Source of the DNA: Synchiropus splendidus
Lineage: Eukaryota; Chordata; Actinopteri; Syngnathiformes; Callionymidae
DNA: 64,000 bases
NCBI RefSeq assembly: GCF_027744825.2
Contig: NC_071340.1
Coordinates: 8,137,501 to 8,201,500, forward strand
Direction of reading: 5' to 3'
Part shown: positions 26,246 through 38,420 of the stretch, in pieces
Layout of the letters: each line of letters opens with the position of its first letter
Numbering within the stretch: the first letter of the stretch is position 1
Notes under the pieces: generated by a model
Databases searched by the model: none
The model's input: the letters and a program-made list of their open reading frames with translations, nothing else
Told to the model about the DNA's origin: nothing
Program-made: the position numbers and the translations under genes

Positions 26246-29200
26246 CAAGTGCACACTCTAGCATGTGTAAATAGTCTAAACATGATTCACATGAAGCCGT
26301 CACACACTTCAATGGTCGTCAATTAAAAATCCATTAAAGTATATCAAAATATTTTGTGTCAAAGAACAAGTATTCAAAACAAAGAACACGGCAGACTGTG
26401 TTCCAATTAGTCTTGACTCAGGCAGGTGCTGAGGGCTTGTTGACCTTTCCGGGGCTCAGCCGGTCGCTGTAAAGCTGTGTAAGCAAATAAATAGCCATGC
26501 GTTAAGGGGGTCGCGCGGTGGAGAAGGAGCAGCAGAAAGTGAAGGTTTATCTCTTCTCCAGACGTCGAGAGTTACGCGCTGGAAGACCACTCAACTTTAA
26601 TTGCTTCCCATGTTTATCCTGTTTGTTTTTTCATCTGTTGGACGATACTTTCTATTGCTAAGTGTGTAGAACTGACCTCAGCCCTTTTCTCTCAGAGCAA
26701 AATAAAGGTGAAATCCTTCCTCAGTCACATTGCTTCTTTGATAGTTCCCTTCACTTATTAGACGCAGCATTTCTCTGCAGAAAGTCAAAATGCTTTTCAT
26801 GATCCGCTACTATTCACTATATGCAAACCAAATTACTGAGTCAAAAACAGCATATTTTCAATGAGCTCCACGGACTGCAGATGGCAAAATACTGTTCGCA
26901 AAAATTGAATTGTTTGAAATAAATATATACATTGAATGAAATGTGCACATTGACCTCCTATATTATATATATTTGACTACACACAACTGTAAGGATGATC
27001 ACATGTTTTTCACTATTGGTGGTTGTCAACATATGTATAGTGGACTTTGCCGGAACGAATAAAATCAAATAAAAGAAAGGATGTAAAATTTGATTTCCAC
27101 AGAGGAGAACATTGGAGAATGAAGATGGTTTCTACAATCCGTTTCAAGTCAGGCAGTCACTTTAATTCTCACTCTATTTTTGATTTATGTATTAATTTTG
27201 TTTCTGTTTGGAAATGCCATCAAATTTGTATCAACATACTTTATTGAGTGAGTAAAATGCTAATTTATAGATACTGACTATTGGTGGAGTTTATCATTTG
27301 CAAAATGATAGAGTAGAATGGTCAGACAAATTGTTTTGTTGTTGTAACAAAACAAAATGTAAAAAAGATGACTAGAAAAACTGAGATTCCAGTATTGATA
27401 GATAAGTTTAGTTTGGATGTTGAAATACTGTGTTCTCATCTGAGCAATAAAGCCTCAACCTCTCACTATCGGAAGGTATTAACTGTATATAAATTGGAGA
27501 TGGTGAGGTTGAAACGTTCAACTATAAATGATTATGATACATTATTGACGTTTATAAAGTCAAAACTGTCTCTGGTGCAACTTGTCACCTGAAGTCAGGT
27601 GGTTTACAACCTAAGGTCTAACCAATGGATTCCAACTCACACAGGAGAAGAAACGTCCCGCTTCACCTTGCGCTTCAAACTTTATTCTGCTACCAAAACA
27701 CTCTTTTCATCGTTCCATTGAGCCTCATTGCTTGATGCAACAAGTTTAAACTGTTGCTTAAGGGCCTGGCTTGCGCTGATTATTCTCACAAGATGTGCAC
27801 ACACCGCAGCAAGTATTGGAAAAGACTGAAAATACATCCTTGCACCAGTGATGTGTACTATTAATCATGGTGTCAGCTGCCAAAGTCAGTCTGGTGTTTA
27901 ACAGAAAGACAGCCATCGGCGTGTAAATCACTCCTACACTGTGAAACATCAATGCAAAGACTTTGGGTAAGAATACTGTGCAAACCTCCACAGTGTGAGA
28001 GCTTTCCCCCCAAAACACCAAAATAGTCTCTGTGGCGGCGTGACATCATCAACCATAAAGTGTGCTTTCATTTTGAGTTAATCTGTTTCTATAGTTTCAT
28101 TACTTGGGAAGCCATTAAATGTGATTGGCTCATAAAAGTGCAATGTTGTATTTTCACAGAAACCAGGGTCAAGTTTCCGTCGACAGTCACACCACCATGC
28201 TGAATATTTTTACTGGGTTTTGGATAATGTGGCGAGCAGCAGTGACATATTTTTGTTCAATCACACTTTGAGGTTTTCTTCAGTTTCCTGGCTTCTGCCA
28301 AAGTGATTATGTCTTTTGTGGCTGCTTGTAATCTTGGTAAGACAAAGTCTTGGAGAAGAATAGTCACCAGTCAGAGATTCAGTTTAGCTCGTGTTTTAAG
28401 TTCAATAATGTGAGAGTTAACAAGCCTCCGCTGCTTCAGTTGGGTTTCTTTTATATTAAAATTGAAGGAACAAAGGTCAGATCAGGCAAGAAATCACTTG
28501 AAAAGTAGAATACCTGAGTGTTACCTGAAGAGAATGCAGAAGGTCACTGCAGTCACTAGCATCCTGTCATTCAATGAAAGCTTGGATCCTATTTCGAACA
28601 TGTTTTGAGGAATCTCAGAATCAGGAGGGTCTCAGGAGAAAACCTTGTCCCTTTTGTCAATGAAGTTTATGCAATGAAATATTCCACTTTGACATCACCA
28701 ATTTGAAAGGCTGTAGCTTGAAAATGGTTAGCAGAAGTAAACTCACTCATCTGATGGGTATATTATGAGATCACTAGGCAGCGCCATAGTGCACTGCGCG
28801 TAACCTTTACAGACATTTATATGGACCACTAGTGATGCGTTTCTTCATCTTACAAACAACAATGATGATGGTTGGGCAGTGTTTAAACCACGCCTCGACC
28901 ATGTCTCCAGGCACAGAGATGCATCAGCGCTGGTATGTGTCCCTGTCACTACTCTGGCGCCACTTTCTGTATCCCTGCGCTTGACCTTCATCTACTATGA
29001 AACTACAGCCTCCATTGTCTCCTTGGCCGGAGAATGCTTTTCATAGTCTATTTACACATTGATAGATACATGCCCAAAATATTGCTCAGACTAAAGTTAC
29101 AGGTAAAGAAGTCACACTACTACTTGTGTAAAGTACTAACTACATCAGGCTCCATGTTCGTAGCTTGGCTTGTTTAAATGCAATGGTACATACAGGGTTA

Positions 29201-30000
29201 ATGTGCGATCATTTTCAGGCCAAAGAAAGAAGCACAAACACAGATGAGTAATGACTGCAAGAATATGGCAAAAATTTGCATCACCTGCGTGTCATGTCGC
29301 AAGGAAATCACTCTGAACACACTTTTTATGACAGTTTCATTTGCCTATTACATTAAGTATGTAAGTATTATCAACACTGCATCAGCAACTTTGTCAACAA
29401 ATCAAGCAAACACAGGGCTCTCAATTCCCTCGCATTACAACCATTTCACACACTCTCCCACAAGACGGGATATTTCTCACGCATAAAAACATTTAAAACA
29501 TCATCCATCCAGTGGCAGCTCAGTGCATATGCAGTGTAAAGTATAACAAGTAGAGGTTCCCAGAGCTGATTCTTAAACTACAGGAGGACTGTAACCAACT
29601 AAGGAAAATAGCTATTGGTGGTCCTAGATGTTGCTAAATGCCATCATCTCACATGTACAATGACTTTGTGCATGCATGACCCATTTACGCCACAGGTTCA
29701 AAGACCACACAGTATCATGATCTTTAGTCATGATAATCAGTTTGAGAAAGGAAAAGGTATTTTTAAAAGTTGCTTCACCTTCTTCAGTATTCAGCACCTT
29801 GAAATGTGCTATTTAACTTCAACATCAAGCAAGACCTGAGATATCTTTTAGTCTTCTGACTTCTGTCAACATATTCAATAAAAACCACCTATTAATTCAG
29901 TTAAACATGTATTTAACAAACACATGTAGAACAAATTGAAAGGCTTTTATTTGCCCTTTTTTGTAGTTATGTAAATAGCTTAATTCCAAACACTATTGAT
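26246..30000. other. Gene desert segment, no gene seen
   Basis: AT-rich with scattered short frames of no recognisable kind; nothing structural stands out. Confidence 0.4.
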
Positions 30001-30110
30001 AAACTTTTATAAACCATTATAGCCAAAGTCTTGCAAACTGTGACCGCAGCTGTAACCCAGCCAACCTCACACTGTGAGTCGAGATCAAAACTTAAGAGCA
30101 GTGAAAACAA
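30001..30110 (+). repeat. Dispersed repeat family D, copy 2
   Basis: Begins CTTTTATAAACCATTATAGCC and matches 6109-6250, with a deletion of roughly 40 bp in the middle relative to copy 1. Same strand as copy 1. Confidence 0.6.
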
Positions 30111-32247
30111 GCTAACTTCTGCACCTAATAGCTATAAGTTGCAATCCATTTGTAAATTTGTAAACTAAAAGGAGTGTTTAAATGTTCCAAAGGAGGAACT
30201 TACCAAACTACAAGCTAACTTGCAGTGGCAGTGTTCGATCTAGACATAATAAGTCATAACAGTCAGTTCTTAAGTCTGTCACTACATTGCAGATGTAGAC
30301 TGGACTATTCTAAGGAATACAGTTTAGTTGTTTTGTTTGGCAGTATGAAGTTAAATCCTTATTTTCTCACTTAATTCTACGCCACAGTTACCAGACAGTC
30401 TGACCAGGCCAGATGGGGTCACTCCACTTGACCGACTCATGAGGCACAAAGCATATTTTTCCTCTCCAGCTTAGCGGTAATAGAGACTGTCAGCGTCCCT
30501 GACCGAGCTTACTCATATGCCCAAGATCACTAAGAACCTTTTAAGCACGTGTTGAAGAGTCCAGTCATTTCTTGTCCAATTCAAGAAGCGCTACCGAGAC
30601 TTCAAATCCGGACTCTTTTTTTTTTTTTTTCATCACCCAGTTAAACCGCTGCAAAGGGCCTGAGGAACAAATCTGTTCTTGATTTATACATCTGTGTTAG
30701 GGGTTTAAGCTTTGACGCAGAGCCTCATTAGGTCCAGCTGTACTGAAGCCTACAAGAAATCATTTATCAAGAGTAAAAGGAGCTGTTGGGGTATTAGCTT
30801 CAGCTTCAGTAGATTCTCTTTTCTGTTCGTTTTTCCACTGTTTATTTTATGAGATTTTAGTCTAAACTATTTGGCTTTTTTGCATTCCAATTTTATTCTG
30901 ATTCACTGTTTTGCAACTAAGAAAAAATCAAGTAACAATTTGCAGTTCTTTTTGTGATAATTTGTTGTTTTCTTATCATATTTCACATTATAATTGCATT
31001 ACCTTTTAATGTGTGTCTTCATTTATATCACCGACCACTCTGTACTTCATTATTACATAGCAAGTGCAGCTGTTTTGCACACATTTCAGGCGTGCAAACA
31101 GCTATGAGGCGTCCTCTAATATGAGACATGATGTTTTGCATCACAACACGGCTTGTCATTATTTTCCACTGTAACAAGAATTTCTCCTTTGCTGAATACG
31201 AGTGGCGGATTTCATGGAAAGTCCCCACAGTCTTCTCCAGTCGGTGCACCATCGCGGCTCAGTGTCCTACAAACACACTGAGGCGATACAAAGTCAACCT
31301 TCACCCAGAAGGTTGATTTACCTACGGAAGTGCAGTGGTCAAACCTACCACTACTCCGTACATAACACACATGGAATCAAAAAAGACAAAAACATGTGTT
31401 GCCCTTTTTCATAACTGTGTGTCACTCTGCTGCAAATGTTGCAAGTGAATCCAGAATTTAAACATACACTTGAACTAAAGAATTAAAATATAGTTTGTCT
31501 CTGCTGATTGAGAACTAAATCATGTTCCAAGTTATTCTGTCTCCATTTGCTTGAGAGATGCACATGAAGATATTTCGGCACAAAAGCTGTGCAGGCAAAC
31601 AGACCTTCTGGCTTCCTCTGAGAACCTGAGAGCCGTCCAAGCGCTGCTCCTGCTGCCTTTGAGCCTGTGATTTACAGTGCGAATGCTGAATTCACTCCTT
31701 GGAACGTCTTCAGCTCTCAGGGGAAAGGTGATGTGATTTATCCTGCCATCTTTACGTGGAAGATTAAATGTCGGTCTGTTATTGAGTATTTTCTTTGCAA
31801 CCACAGTCGTGCTTTTCCTTTGGATTCGGCCATCAGTCGTCGTGATATGATTTTTATGAAGACTCAGTCACGCGCACGAGGATTCCACGGACACATTGGT
31901 ACACTTTTGTACGTCATGGAAAACATCTAGATATTTATGACGGTTTGTTTGCAGTGTGTGCAGTGTTTTCTTTATTTTTCTTATTTAAAAGGATATTAAA
32001 AGAACAAATCCACTCATTAAACACAACAACAATCTAAGTATTTAACAGCATTTTCTTCATCATTTTTAGTCACTTGTAGAACACATAATAGTGGGAAGAA
32101 CACCACGCAATCGCTTTCAGCAACACATTCAAAATAGATGAATGGTGACGCATCTATCTATCAAACTCATTTGCCATTTGTCCTCATCTCTGCTCTAGCT
32201 AAAGCCATGTCACTGAAACGAAATTTGTCATAACTCTGCTCTTATTT
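30111..32247. other. Gene desert segment, no gene seen
   Basis: Poly-T run of 14 at 30617-30630. No gene or RNA identified. Confidence 0.4.
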
Positions 32248-32867
32248 TGTCACGTGAGTCCTGTTTTTGTTTTCTCCCTCCGTTTCTCACCTATGTACAA
32301 AAACACCTGGACTCCAGCACCGTGTGCCAGATCGTCTCCTTTTGCTCCCTGTGATTGTCTCCTATTGTTCCCTGTGATTTGAGTTTGTTTGTTTCTCCCG
32401 GTTCGGTGACGCTACTCCTCTTGTTCCCTGCGGTAAATTGGCTCTCCTCATTCGTTCTCCCGTTCTGTGCGCTAGATAGCTTATTTTGATTACTTTGTCT
32501 CAAACCCTGGTGCCTGAGTTACTGTTTTGTTTCTTCCTGTTTACGTGCGTTTCCTGATTTCTTTTGTGATTGACTCTCGGTTCATTGTGCTTTCGTCTCC
32601 TCTAGTTCCCTGTGATTTAAGTTAGTTTTCTCCCGGTTCGGTGACGCTTTCTGTTTGGACTTTTTTTACTCATGTTTATGGACTTCTGCTAGTTTTGGTT
32701 ACTCCGTTTGGACATTCAGTTTTTGCTCTGTTTCTCCTGGTTCGGTGACGCTTTCTGTTGTAGTTTTTCTTGTTTAATGATTAAAAGATTATTTTTGACT
32801 CGCTCCTGCCTCCCTGTAACTTTCACCACTGCACTTGGGTCCCGCTCCACGTCCTTGACCCGTGACA
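32248..32867 (+). mobile_element. LTR-like element (probable solo LTR of a retrotransposon)
   Basis: Starts TGTCACG and ends CGTGACA, the TG...CA arrangement with short inverted termini typical of LTRs; with the flanks the inverted match extends to 11 bases (ATTTTGTCACG). A 3' part with TTTAATGATTAAAAGATT then a CT-rich stretch ending in CACTTGGGTCCC...CCGTGACA resembles the polyA/U5 region of fish gypsy-like LTRs. TCTCCCGGTTCGGTGACGCT occurs at 32394, 32629 and, with one change, 32733, so the element contains internal partial duplications (about 235 and 104 bp apart). No gag/pol nearby and no clear 4-6 bp target duplication, so a DNA element is the alternative. Confidence 0.55.
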
Positions 32868-35800
32868 AAATCGATTGTATGCCCCTGTTCTGTATTGAAC
32901 ATCCGGATACTTGAGTGGACAGCTGGTCTGCAACGTTTTGAAGCAATGATGTCACGACCCAATCGGTCTCTGCCCTCTCCCCAAAAATCATCACTTCACA
33001 GCAACACCTGCAGACTACAGAGTGGATCTCAATTGTTCCAATGTATTCTAAATAACAGAAAATCTTCAACTCTTTCATCATAAGGAGCAGCAAACAACTG
33101 AACACAAACATGCTGCGGGACACAGAAGCCTGTCACAAACCTCACATTTATTTTCCCAGACCAGAATCTAGGAAGAACTAAAATCTAATTGAATTCCATA
33201 CTTGACAGACTACTCCCTTGCCAGGGTCGATGGAGTATGTAGCAAGTGACAGCAGAGATGCTAGAAACACTCAAATGTGTAGTTGGTCACTGTCTCATGT
33301 CTTTCATCATATGTAGTGACACCATCACCAATATAGCCACTGAGGGAGGAGTCCAGAGTCAAAAGTAATGCCAATGACAAATACCTACGTATCGGGCAAC
33401 ACAACACAATGGTACTGCTCTGTCCGGTCCGTATCCGTACGCTTTGTGGAAACAAGAAGAAATATAGATGACATGAACGCAGAGCACGGACAGAAGGCTC
33501 CGCCCATATCCAGAACCGTATGTAACATTGCGCAGAAAAGATGGGGTTCGACAAAGGCGAATTACAGCTTGCTCAAAGCATTTTTCAAGATCCTCCATAC
33601 CTTCAATGACCATTCTTCAGTTGGTGCGGGAACTTCAATTGAGCATATGCAGTGATTTGGGAGCCAAGATTGTTGATTTGATAGTCTACTGTGTGTGTGT
33701 CAAAGGTCTCAGCAAAGGAGCTGCTTGACAGAGCTCTACCTTCTCAGAGTGTCTTTCTGCTCAAAAGAAAGGAAAGCAAACATCAATTGTTGCTTCAATG
33801 CCAACAAGCTGTGACGGTTTGCTTGTATCTCCTCCACAAACATGCTTCTAATTACTTCCCATCTCCAAAGGAAGAAAGGTATAAATCAGGCGTCAGTGGA
33901 ATTAAAGGAAACCGCTAAAGATTTATTTATACCTTCTGTGAGATTATTTTATAATCGAAGGCGCATGTGCTGCAGGATTCATATGCAGCAGACACATCTG
34001 AAAGGCATCAGGCAGTGAGGAGTTTGCTTTACATTAAGCACACGTGTTGCACCAAAGCCGACCAGAAACTCAAGGGGCCTCAGACAAATTGAAACATGAA
34101 CATGTGCTTTATCTCTCCAAAATTGAAAGAAACATTTTGGTCGACGTGTAAGTTTATGATTATTAAAACAAGGCGGCAGGCAATCATTCACTTTCCACCA
34201 AGAAAAAGTATAAAGCAAATGACCTTGCTGTTAATAAATGCATATATTTTTGATGTTAGTGGATATAATATTATTGTTTTATTTTTCTTTTCCAGCCACT
34301 CGTGCCAGTTGTTGACGGAAGTTATAACCTACATTTTGAGGCTCATATTAACCTATTCTGCAGAAGATATCTTCAATGCCGGTGACACATGGCAGTAAGA
34401 TGTTCCTTGTTTGAAGTTCTCTGTTTATTCCTCCCTCCTGTCTCTTATTTAAAGAACTGCTTCTGGAGCTGGACGTCCCTCTGTAGGCCGACGGAAATAC
34501 CAAAATCTCGCATGCCTTTTTGATTGTTACATTCAAGATATCATGTGTGCTACCAGCTCTGCTGCTGCAACCCATTAGACCCGGCAACTGGTGGCTTGTA
34601 AAAGTGGGTTCAGCGATGGGAGGGAGCGGGTGAGATGGGGATTCCACATGGTTATCCAGGGAGATGATAAACAAAGGGATAAGGCGATAAAGCCGCTCTG
34701 ATATATCGGGCACATGTGAACAAAAAAAGAACAAAAGGACGGATGGTTTCAGGAGAAGACGGAGCGCTCATCTGATTTATTCACTGGGTTTCTGTATAAG
34801 AGCGCAAGCTGAGCACAGTATGACCAAACATGCTTTACAGGTCGTTCTAACAATCTTCACCTTCTGCCTTTTACTACATATAAGTCATTCACAATGGTTC
34901 CAATACTGTATAAAAAGCTTTTCCAATATAATATTGCCCAATATAACCGACACTTGAGCCACAAGAGTAGGCTAGTTCAGGCCCAAATATTTCTCCTCAC
35001 AATGACAGGACTGTCATGCTTAGCTTTTATTTTTATTTTTTGTCGCTCATCACTTCTCCCTCTGTTTTCCCAGAGAGTGCCGGAGATGACGCGCACCTGC
35101 CATCAACTCACCTGTTACAAGCCCTCTTCTCTCCCTCAGGTGTGTGCCAGATCGACAGTGCAGACAATGTGGAGCTTGTTTGTTCTCGCTCTGTTTTCTC
35201 TTCATGTTTGCATCCTTGAGCTTTTATAGTTAAGTGATCCATAAAGCCACTGTATTTCTGCCTCTCCCATTCTTCTCTCTTCCCCATGTGTGAGTTTTTG
35301 ACCATGTTATGTACCGTTGCTTAGACTGGACCTTTGGCCAGGGTCCACAAAAGGGTCTGCACACACCGCGGCCCTCTGAGGACCAGTTTGTAACCCGTGC
35401 CTTAGGCTGTCACCACGAGCGTGTGTTTGATCATCGTCACTGAGTGTTTTTATTTCTTTGTACTTAGATTATTGTGGATTTATTCCATGGTTCTGTTCGC
35501 ATTGTTGCGTCTTATGTGAGACCACATTTTTATAGACAAAAAAAAGAACAAAAGATTAACTCTAAGAGCAGCATGTTGGACTGTCCAAGTCTGAGCTGTG
35601 TACAGTAGTGTTCATCCTACTGTATCTGTGTGGAAAACCACTTCCACACCACGAAAACCCCTGCCGAGATAACATGCTTGGTTTTATAAGTTCCAATCTA
35701 GATTCCAGATCCACCATTTGAGATCTTTACCGCTTTGTGAGAATTCCTCTTCCTATTGTAACCTGTTTGCACGGAAATAGCTGCGTCACAGCGGAGTAGC

Positions 35801-38352
35801 CGCACTAGCAGCTGGTCTCCGCCGGGAGAAGCAGATCTGTGTCGGTCATCAGCGAGGCCACATCAAGGAGCAGCAGAGTTTTAAATCCTCTGTTAACTTT
35901 TACTGCAAGTGTTTATGCGAGGTCACGGACATCGACTTACACCTTCGCTTTTATGTCAGGCTGCAGGGACACATGTGTCGGCTGGAATGTAACTTATTTG
36001 ATCAGGTCCCGTTGGCCTATCCGTTGTTTTTGGCACAATTATATTTTTTACTTCACAAACCTGATTCTTGGGTTTTTAACTGATAGCTCCGTGGAACAAT
36101 TTTGCAGCTGTTTAAAACATCAATCGGTACTTCACACAATTTCTGTTAAAAATGTAGTGCATATAATCCTAGCAATTGAAATGAAAAAATGTTTGATTGG
36201 TTTTACATATTAACTTTAACTTTTCCTGGTATTAGACATAGTCTTAATGCTATAAACGTGTCTTGGCCAAGACAAAAAATAGCTGTTGGAAGGCTCAGTT
36301 TCTAGAGTTTTATTTGTAGTAATAAAATAAGTGATTAAAATAACCTTTTTATTTTAAGAAGACAGACAGAAGGGGCACATTTTTGGGGACTTTACATCTA
36401 AAAAAAGTTGGTTTCTGAGTTTATGTAACAGTATCCTACGGCTATGACATTTTCCAAGCCTTCCTTTTGCATAAATCTGCCTTTTAAATTGATCTAATAA
36501 GAAATGTGATGAGCTCCGTTGGGCAAATGCCCCGTTGGCTTGGCGTATGTAAAAGACGTGTAATACTGGTGGATGTTTTTTTTTTTTTTTTTCTTCACTC
36601 AAGTGTCGAGTATTTCATTTTACTGAAATGATTGACTTTTGTGTCTTCATTAAAACTGTGAATGATTCTACTTCTTCCATTCATTCATGCCATGAGTAGC
36701 TGGACCTCTCATCCAAGATGTTTGGGGTGAACAGAGGGGAAAACCCTGATCTTGTTGCATCTTGCAGTACATACCCTCATGGGCAACACAGCATTATCAG
36801 TTAAACATGTCTATGGTTTTGGGCTGTGGGAAGTAGCCGGAGTGCCCAGCCAAAGCCCACGCAGGCACAAGGAAAGGTCCACCCGGAGGGTTGCCTGAGC
36901 TGAAATCTAACTGACCTTCTTGCTGACCACCAGGGAAAATAAATTCATTCTCGAGATTCTGAGTCAATCTAAAAGTTGATGAACTTTGAACTTAACCTGG
37001 CACTAGATGGAATGTTTGACATTGCATTGTAGGACTTCACTACAGACCTCAGCAGGCTTCAGGTTAAACTTGTATCATGCCTCCTGATGGTTCCAAAACT
37101 GAACCTGTGAGTCCAAAGTTCTTTCTGGCAGCTTTTGTGAAGTCATTATTCTTATTACAAGTCACTGTCATACTTGTCGCAGGACAACACTTCAGCTGAC
37201 ATAAATGGGTCAAACTGAGCGTGCGCCAGCCTGAAGTCAAGAAGGTTAGGTAAGAAGGGATTGCTTCTCCCTTTGTTCCATCCACTCCATGTATTTTAGT
37301 GTTTGAAATATTAGAAACATTATTTAAGCAGCTGTGCAATCATGAGATATACATAACACCTAAGCAAAACACGTGCTTCTCCAGAGCTTCTCAACATTGG
37401 AGCTGGGACCATATGCTTTTGCTCAGACTACATTTTATCCCGATATGTGTAAGACAACTTGAATTATATTGTGATTCTACTACAGGTAAGATTTCATAGA
37501 TTCGATTACAACAGTTTATTTTCCCTTTTTTTTTTAAATCAACGCACACCGGGGTTTCCTGTAGAGAACTGGCTGGTGAAGTTTGTGACTGTGGGGCCCC
37601 TTTTGTGCTTATTGAGAGTGTTATTTCCTCTTCAAAGAGCTCATGTCCAGTTACAACACCAGCCATGTTAGCAACAACTACAGGGCACCAGCAGTAAGTA
37701 AGATTGATTCGTATTTAACAATTGAAGTTTGCCTCACATTTTGACCAACTGCTGAGTTGGTTTCGACATATGTACATTTCTGTTCTTCTCCGTTGTAGAA
37801 ACGGATATGATACTTTACGTCATCGCTGCCAGTCAAACCTTGGAAAATGTTGATATTCAATAATGGCACGTAAAATAAAAATTTAAATAAAAGTAAATAA
37901 AATATACCCTTAAATTGATTTTAAAGCTGACCAAAGTGGGGGAAAAATAAAGAAAAATACTTTTGATCAAAGTCAAACCTGAGATATTAAACAGTGGAAG
38001 AAGATCCTCATCTTTGATAGTTAAATGCGACTTGGTCTTCATCAGAACCAACATATGAGGGTTGAAGGCTGAAATGATAACCACTTGACTGGCCGTCGAT
38101 TAAAAACACCTTGACTCATTTTACATTCATGACAATGAGCTCCAGGTGTTTGGGTCATCAAGCTTAAAGGGCTGGGCACCTTCAGTATCTTTATAAGGAC
38201 TCGGCCCTCTGAGGACCACCCTGTTGCCATGTGGGCTCACCTACCTGCTTTACCTCATCCAAAGAGTAAACATGAATGTTGCCATGGCAACCGCTCGCAC
38301 CTTCATAGGCTAATACACTCCTTTATTATATACTTTTGAAACATTCCATTAA

Positions 38353-38354
<2 letters not shown>
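32868..38354. other. Gene desert segment, no gene seen
   Basis: No supportable gene. Poly-T run of about 20 at 36573-36592. A segment at 35330-35400 ends CGGCCCTCTGAGGACCAGTTTG, reminiscent of hAT termini, and shares 17 bases with 38202-38218. The stretch 35040-35160 has LTR-like wording (GTGTGCCAGATCG, as in 32323-32335) but no clear ends. Confidence 0.4.

Positions 38355-38417
<63 letters not shown>
38355..38417. repeat. (AT)n microsatellite
   Basis: About 31 uninterrupted AT units (63 bp). Confidence 0.97.
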
Positions 38418-38420
<3 letters not shown>

